Below are positions 7,370 to 11,076 of a stretch of DNA of 11,076 bases, one piece after another. The position numbers were made by a program, and so were the translations under genes. Positions within the stretch are counted from its first letter, which is position 1, and each line of letters starts with the position of its first letter. The stretch is from JAADHY01 sp964428935. Its GTDB lineage: Bacteria > Planctomycetota > Planctomycetia > Planctomycetales > Planctomycetaceae. The stretch is from contig CAYSAG010000168.1 in NCBI GenBank assembly GCA_964428935.1, forward strand, positions 1 through 11,076, read 5' to 3'. The notes under the pieces were generated by a model. It searched no databases, had not been told where the DNA came from, and saw only the letters and a program-made list of their open reading frames with translations.

Positions 7370-8512
7370 TCAGCGAACCAACAACCCGGGACAACGCAAA
7401 GGCACGCCTTTGACCTCGACCGAAACCGTCGGCCAGTTGGCCGGTGGTGTGAGGATTTCGAAACCTTTTCCCTGGCGCGTTCGGGAGCTGCCCACCAGAA
7501 TGGTGTCGCCCATTAGACACGGTCCCACCGACGGGTGCCAGAAGAGGGGCATTCGAGCGGTCAGACGGAACGGGCTGCCGGGCACGACGGGGACCTCGCT
7601 CAGCTCGTACGCCGTCACGTCCCCCTGGTCCGACAGTCGCCACTCCTCGGCCGCTCCGTACTTCTCGTAGATTCGAGCGACCCGAGCCCAGGTGTCCCCC
7701 AGCTGCCAGTCCACCTTGCTGAAGAACAGGCCCGTCGCGTGGACCAGCACGGCGTGACGGAAAAACTTTTCGACGTCGTCCGGCGGACGGCCGAAACAGA
7801 CCGTCCGAGCCGCTCCCAGACACAGCCCATGGCGACGTCCCACCACCGACAGCACGCACCACCGGTCGACACTGGTGTCGTCGTAGTTCCAATGACGGTA
7901 CCGTCGACCGATTCCGTCGGCCAAGACCTGAATGCGCTCGGGTCGAACGAGGTGGCGAATGAGCCGGTGAGCCAACTCGCCAGCGACCTCCGCCTGCGAC
8001 CGCCCCGGCTCCAGCGACCGAGCCGTGGCCTCCAACGCGTGGACCACGATCCGGCCCAACTCCCGCAGCCGCTGGCACTCCCGTTCCGTCAGCGGGAAAC
8101 GAAGCCGAGTCAGCTCGCCCGACACGTCCAACGTGCCGCACACGCCCGTGTCGCTGGCGACGCGGCGCCCTCGGCACAGGTCGTCAATGAGCACCTGCCG
8201 AGGTTCGTGCCACGGGCGTTCCTTCAATTGAAAGCCCAGCGCCGGCAACTCACGCTCGAACAGCTGGCTGGTGTCGGCGTTGCCGCAAACCAAGACGCGA
8301 GCCTGCGGCGTGACGAACAGAGCCGCCGCGGGCTCGGCAGAACTGCCGCGCGTACAGTCGGCTCCGGCCGTGAACCACGCAAAGTTGGCTGGACGCTGAA
8401 GGAGCAAGGCGTCCAGGCCGCGTGAGGAAAGAAACTCGGCGACCCGCCGGTGCTTCTCCTCCACTTCCACCGCACGCTCGGCACCGGCGATTGGAAGCTC
8501 GGCTGAAGACAT
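7370..8512 (-). CDS. M24 (creatinase/aminopeptidase P) fold protein, probably catalytically inactive
   Basis: This protein of about 380 residues has the two-domain layout of Xaa-Pro peptidases: a creatinase-like N-terminal domain (about 15-140, with LSSRGLDALLLQRPANFAWFTAGAD) and a pita-bread C-terminal domain (about 145-365, with YRHWN, a GRRHGL segment, FAM-like PLFWHPSVG and GDTILV). The five metal ligands of true M24 enzymes (two Asp, one His, two Glu) appear to be missing. LSVVGRRHGL stands where VDxG is expected, LGAARTV where SDxTRT, LSDQGDVTAYELSE where the HGxGH region lies, FWHPS where TIEPG, and MGDTILV where the last IED motif lies. This resembles a subgroup of bacterial M24-like proteins that lack the metal site, so the function is unknown. 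The ATG at 8512 is preferred to TTG at 8551 (13 extra residues), but neither has a strong Shine-Dalgarno. Confidence 0.85.
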   Translation of the reverse strand: MSSAELPIAGAERAVEVEEKHRRVAEFLSSRGLDALLLQRPANFAWFTAGADCTRGSSAEPAAALFVTPQARVLVCGNADTSQLFERELPALGFQLKERPWHEPRQVLIDDLCRGRRVASDTGVCGTLDVSGELTRLRFPLTERECQRLRELGRIVVHALEATARSLEPGRSQAEVAGELAHRLIRHLVRPERIQVLADGIGRRYRHWNYDDTSVDRWCVLSVVGRRHGLCLGAARTVCFGRPPDDVEKFFRHAVLVHATGLFFSKVDWQLGDTWARVARIYEKYGAAEEWRLSDQGDVTAYELSEVPVVPGSPFRLTARMPLFWHPSVGPCLMGDTILVGSSRTRQGKGFEILTPPANWPTVSVEVKGVPLRCPGLLVR

Positions 8513-9001
8513 CGGACCGGCCGGGTCAATGGTCAGTGTACTCGGAACCAACGCTGCGCCCCCGCGTCGACGGTGGTTGTTCTTGCGACCTCAGCGACCT
8601 CAACGGCCCGCCGACCAACGCAGTTCACCGCCGGCTGAACCCAAGCGTCCCCCGGAACAGCGGGCGTCGCGAAATCGAACGTGGCAGCTCCGCCCCGTCC
8701 CAAGCCTAGCTCACGAAACCGCAGGTCGAGTCGCCCGTTCGACGCGTCGGCCGGCAGAATTCTCGACTCGAACAGAATTGTTTCAGAACCTGCAGCCATT
8801 GTGCCCGATGAGCTGGGCACCTGCAAGAGGCAACTTCTCGACGCGGGAAAAAAGCGCGGCGTCACCGACCGTCCGCTCACAAGCCGAAAAGGGCACCGCA
8901 TGACGGGCACGTTTCGGCCCCGCCCACTGAGCGTGGTCCGCGCCCAGACACCTGCGCGCCGGCGAGACGCCGCCGTCAAAAGGCCCCGAACCTCCAGCGG
9001 C
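8513..9001. other. Interval without a confident gene, 489 bp
   Basis: This lies between the end of the PiT permease gene and the start of the M24-like gene. It contains only the doubtful 88-codon ORF. ORFs on the plus strand are Arg/Pro/Ser/Gln-rich and continue antisense into neighbouring genes, so I reject them. A small hairpin CGGCG-AGA-CGCCG (8960-8972) lies 30-42 bp after the permease stop, but no T-run follows on the minus strand. Confidence 0.5.
8533..8799 (-). CDS. Possible small hypothetical protein
   Basis: This is an open frame of 88 codons from ATG at 8799, ending 20 bp before the M24-like ATG. The translation begins MAAGSETILFESRILPAD and contains LRFRELGLGRGGAATFDF; it is less Arg/Pro-biased than random frames here and lies in the same orientation as its neighbours. 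I recognise no domain, signal peptide or membrane segment, and the upstream AGGTG is poorly placed as a ribosome site. The frame stays open upstream to 8979. It may be a real small gene at the head of the M24-like transcript, or chance. Confidence 0.3.
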   Translation of the reverse strand: MAAGSETILFESRILPADASNGRLDLRFRELGLGRGGAATFDFATPAVPGDAWVQPAVNCVGRRAVEVAEVARTTTVDAGAQRWFRVH

Positions 9002-10258
9002 TCAGACGTGGAACAGCCAGCGCAGCACCAGGAAAAGCACCACGGCGACGCCGCCGGCCGCTGGCAGCGTCACCAACCAGCTCCAGAAAATGTTGTAAGT
9101 CACTCTCCGGTTGACGGCACTCAGACCACGGGCCAGCCCGACCCCAATGATCGACCCGACCAAGGTGTGGGTCGTCGAAACGGGCAGCCCAAGGCGACTG
9201 CAAACCAAAACCATGGTCGTAGCCGCCACGTCTGCAGCAATGCCGCGGCTGGGCGTGAGGACGGTGATTCGGGTGCCGACCGTCTCGATGACTCGGTAAC
9301 CGTACGTCGCCAAGCCCACCACGATTCCGGCACCGCCCAGGCACAGGACCCACAACGGCACTTCTACGCTTTTCTTGATGGCTCCGGTTCCCACCACGTC
9401 CACCACAGCAGCCAGCGGGCCAACCGCGTTGGCCACGTCGTTGGCTCCATGAGCGAAGGCGACGCAGCAAGAGGTAATCACCACGACCGGAGCCAGCACG
9501 GCCTCCACACGGAGCAACTGGTCCGCCACCGGCTTGTGGTGGTCGTTCATCAGTGATCGCTTCAGGAACACCCGCGAGAGCAACGCCGACACGAATGCAA
9601 CGCCCAACGAAATGGCAATCGCGTGGTCACTCAAGAACGTGTAGTGCCCCAACACGTGCTTCAAGCCCTTGTACAGCGTCGCCAGCGACATGACGAAGCC
9701 CACGAAGAAGATGAGCACGGGAGCAAAGCGAATGGCCGACCGAATGGGCGTGTGAGTTCCCAAAATGAACCGCACAATCAGCCGGAACGTGAAGAAGGCC
9801 ATGACGCCGCCGACAATCGGCGAGATGAACCAGCTGGCAATGATTTGGCCCATTCTGGCGTAGTCGATGGCTGAGAATCCTCCGGCGAGAATTCCGACGC
9901 CGGCAACCGCACCGACGATCGAGTGTGTCGTCGAAACCGGCATGCCCCACCACGTCGCGAAGTGGAGCCACAAGGCGGCGCCCGCCAGAGCACAAATCAT
10001 GGCCAAGGCGAAGGCCATGGGCGTGTGCGACACAACGTCGGGTGAAATGATTCCCTTTCGAATGGTGTTGGTGACGTGAGCCCCGACCAGCACCGATCCG
10101 GAAAACTCACAAACAGCCGCCAAGATGACGGCCTTCTTGATTGTAATGGACCGTGACCCGACAGCGTCGGCCATCGAATTGGCCACGTCGTTTGCTCCAA
10201 TGCCCCACGCCATGTACGCGCCGAGAAGAATGGCAACGGTCAGGACGAATAATCCCAT
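9002..10258 (-). CDS. pit: PiT-family inorganic phosphate permease
   Basis: This inner-membrane secondary transporter of 418 residues moves inorganic phosphate with a cation (H+ or Na+), usually as a metal-phosphate complex in bacteria. It has the internal duplication of the PiT family: the signature GANDVANS at 21-28 in the first half and GANDVANA at 271-278 in the second, each followed later by PVSTTH (107-112 and 359-364). About ten or eleven hydrophobic segments are visible, with a hydrophilic region near 230-250 separating the halves. The ATG at 10258 is preceded by AGGGGA 8 nt upstream. It follows the DUF47 PhoU-like gene by 142 bp, the standard pairing for low-affinity phosphate uptake. 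The exact cation and affinity cannot be read from sequence; sulfate permeases of the same fold are less likely given the partner gene. Confidence 0.95.
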   Translation of the reverse strand: MGLFVLTVAILLGAYMAWGIGANDVANSMADAVGSRSITIKKAVILAAVCEFSGSVLVGAHVTNTIRKGIISPDVVSHTPMAFALAMICALAGAALWLHFATWWGMPVSTTHSIVGAVAGVGILAGGFSAIDYARMGQIIASWFISPIVGGVMAFFTFRLIVRFILGTHTPIRSAIRFAPVLIFFVGFVMSLATLYKGLKHVLGHYTFLSDHAIAISLGVAFVSALLSRVFLKRSLMNDHHKPVADQLLRVEAVLAPVVVITSCCVAFAHGANDVANAVGPLAAVVDVVGTGAIKKSVEVPLWVLCLGGAGIVVGLATYGYRVIETVGTRITVLTPSRGIAADVAATTMVLVCSRLGLPVSTTHTLVGSIIGVGLARGLSAVNRRVTYNIFWSWLVTLPAAGGVAVVLFLVLRWLFHV

Positions 10259-10327
10259 GTGCTCAATCCCCTGAAGGCGTTACTCCAACAAGACTCGGTC
10301 TTCCCTCGACAGTCCCACGTGGAACGA

Positions 10328-10340
10328 GCTCACCGTGAGC
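10328..10340. repeat. Small inverted repeat between the DUF47 and PiT genes
   Basis: GCTCAC-C-GTGAGC forms a 13-nt near-palindrome, or a 5-bp stem with a CCG loop. It lies 70-82 nt before the permease start. No T-run follows, so a role in termination is not supported. Confidence 0.35.
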
Positions 10341-10360
10341 CGGACGGCTGTTTGCAGTAG

Positions 10361-10377
10361 GCGCTGGTCTCCAGCGC
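10361..10377. repeat. Hairpin after the DUF47 gene
   Basis: GCGCTGG (10361-10367), TCT, CCAGCGC (10371-10377) form a perfect 7-bp stem with a 3-nt loop, 24-40 bp downstream of the DUF47 stop on the minus strand. There is no U-tract on the 3' side in the transcribed direction. It may stabilise or process the shared transcript rather than terminate it. Confidence 0.45.
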
Positions 10378-10400
10378 TGCCTGCCCAGCCGCCTCGTCCG

Positions 10401-11075
10401 TTACCCTTTGACGATCATGGCGCGGAGCATGTCGCCGGTGTTCTCGGCCGAGTTGGCGACGTCGCTCAAAGCTCGAAGCATTTTCTCGTAGAACGAAATG
10501 TCGATCGGACTCAGCTGGTCCTCCATTTCGTACATGCGGATGCTGAGCCGCCTTTGGATCCGGTCAGCCTTCCACTCCTCCTCGCCCACTTCCTTGATCC
10601 GGTCCAGAATCTTTTCAGCCTCGGCTCCCGAAAACGAACTCTCGGCCAGCGGGATCAACTCTTCCGAGCACGTGATCAGCGTCGAGCTGACTCGGATCAC
10701 CTGGTCGGCAAACTCGTAGAAAAGCGGAACCAGTTGCTCATGAATCTTCGTCCGACGGATCACCAGAATGACGGCGAAGTCCTCCACTCCGTCGGCGATG
10801 TTGTCTTGGCAGTGCAGGTAGCGGTCCAAGTCGTCCCGCTGGACGGGCAAGAAGAATTTCCGCGGCAAGAGCTCGCGAATCTTGTGCTTGATCTGGTCGG
10901 CTTCGTACTCAAGCTTCGAAACTTCGTCCTGCAGTCGGTGAACCTGCTCGTAGTCCTGCTGAACCACAGCCTCCAGCAGCGGACGAATCAGCTTGACGCA
11001 CTCGTGCACCTTCTTCGCATGCTCCACCAACGGGTGAAACGGAGAGGCTCCGAACAGTTGCTCGATCAAACGCAT
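10401..11075 (-). CDS. DUF47 (TIGR00153-type) PhoU-like protein
   Basis: This 224-residue, largely helical cytoplasmic protein belongs to the PhoU-like DUF47 family, thought to modulate the adjacent PiT permease. The N-terminus (MRLIEQLFGASPFHPLVEHAKKV) matches the family's usual SPF-x-PL-x-EH start. PhoU-type ExxxD metal motifs are visible in each half: E56-D60 in LEYEAD and E167-D171 in EEWKAD. Further conserved stretches are QDNIADGVEDFA (90-101) and SDVANSAENTGD (204-215). The ATG lies at 11075, one base from the window edge; because the family start matches here I consider the gene complete, but an upstream start or its ribosome site cannot be checked. The PiT gene follows 142 bp downstream, implying co-transcription. 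Ile codons here are mostly ATC and the gene is rich in GATC, unlike the middle of the window. Confidence 0.93.
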   Translation of the reverse strand: MRLIEQLFGASPFHPLVEHAKKVHECVKLIRPLLEAVVQQDYEQVHRLQDEVSKLEYEADQIKHKIRELLPRKFFLPVQRDDLDRYLHCQDNIADGVEDFAVILVIRRTKIHEQLVPLFYEFADQVIRVSSTLITCSEELIPLAESSFSGAEAEKILDRIKEVGEEEWKADRIQRRLSIRMYEMEDQLSPIDISFYEKMLRALSDVANSAENTGDMLRAMIVKG

Positions 11076-11076
11076 G

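Noticed and set aside
6855..8177. Minus-strand open frame of 440 codons overlapping the M24-like and rfbC genes
   Set aside because: It is out of frame with both recognised genes and Arg/Gly/Ser-rich; it crosses their intergenic gap without any motif.

Overview
This window carries eight well-supported protein genes, all on the minus strand, so gene order along transcription runs from the right end (11075) to the left end (about 93). The DNA is GC-rich (roughly 60% or more by eye). Several features are compatible with a planctomycete-like bacterium: a secreted VIT-VWA protein with a proline-rich linker and long C-terminal extension, an M24-type protein with a degenerate active site, and loosely packed co-directional genes of unrelated function. 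That placement is an inference from gene content, not a proven identity. No tRNA, rRNA, CRISPR array, insertion sequence or phage gene was seen.

Layout, in transcription order. (1) 11075-9002 is a phosphate module: a PhoU-like DUF47 (TIGR00153-type) protein followed by a PiT-family phosphate permease, 142 bp apart with two short hairpins between them. (2) 9001-8513 has no clear gene; one weak 88-codon ORF (8799-8533) ends 20 bp before the next gene. (3) 8512-7370 encodes a creatinase/aminopeptidase-P-fold (M24) protein that has apparently lost all five metal ligands. (4) 7221-5603 is a tightly coupled pair, rfbC (dTDP-4-dehydrorhamnose 3,5-epimerase) and pdxA (4-hydroxythreonine-4-phosphate dehydrogenase), joined by a GTGA start/stop overlap. 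(5) After 351 non-coding bases comes a histidine-phosphatase (phosphoglycerate-mutase-like) gene, 5251-4610. (6) After another 479 non-coding bases comes a secreted VIT/VWA protein, 4130-1749. (7) A 261-bp spacer with a plausible promoter leads to an NtrC-type sigma54 response regulator, 1487-93, without a partner kinase in the window.

The phosphate pair and the rfbC-pdxA pair are the only obvious functional or translational units; the rest look like neighbours rather than one pathway. I do not see a convincing new multi-gene system. The most notable points are the metal-site-less M24 protein, a roughly 7.8-kb interval almost devoid of GATC that is bounded by GATC-containing genes, and two leaders (upstream of the phosphatase and of the VIT-VWA gene) that contain three-armed, mutually exclusive inverted repeats.
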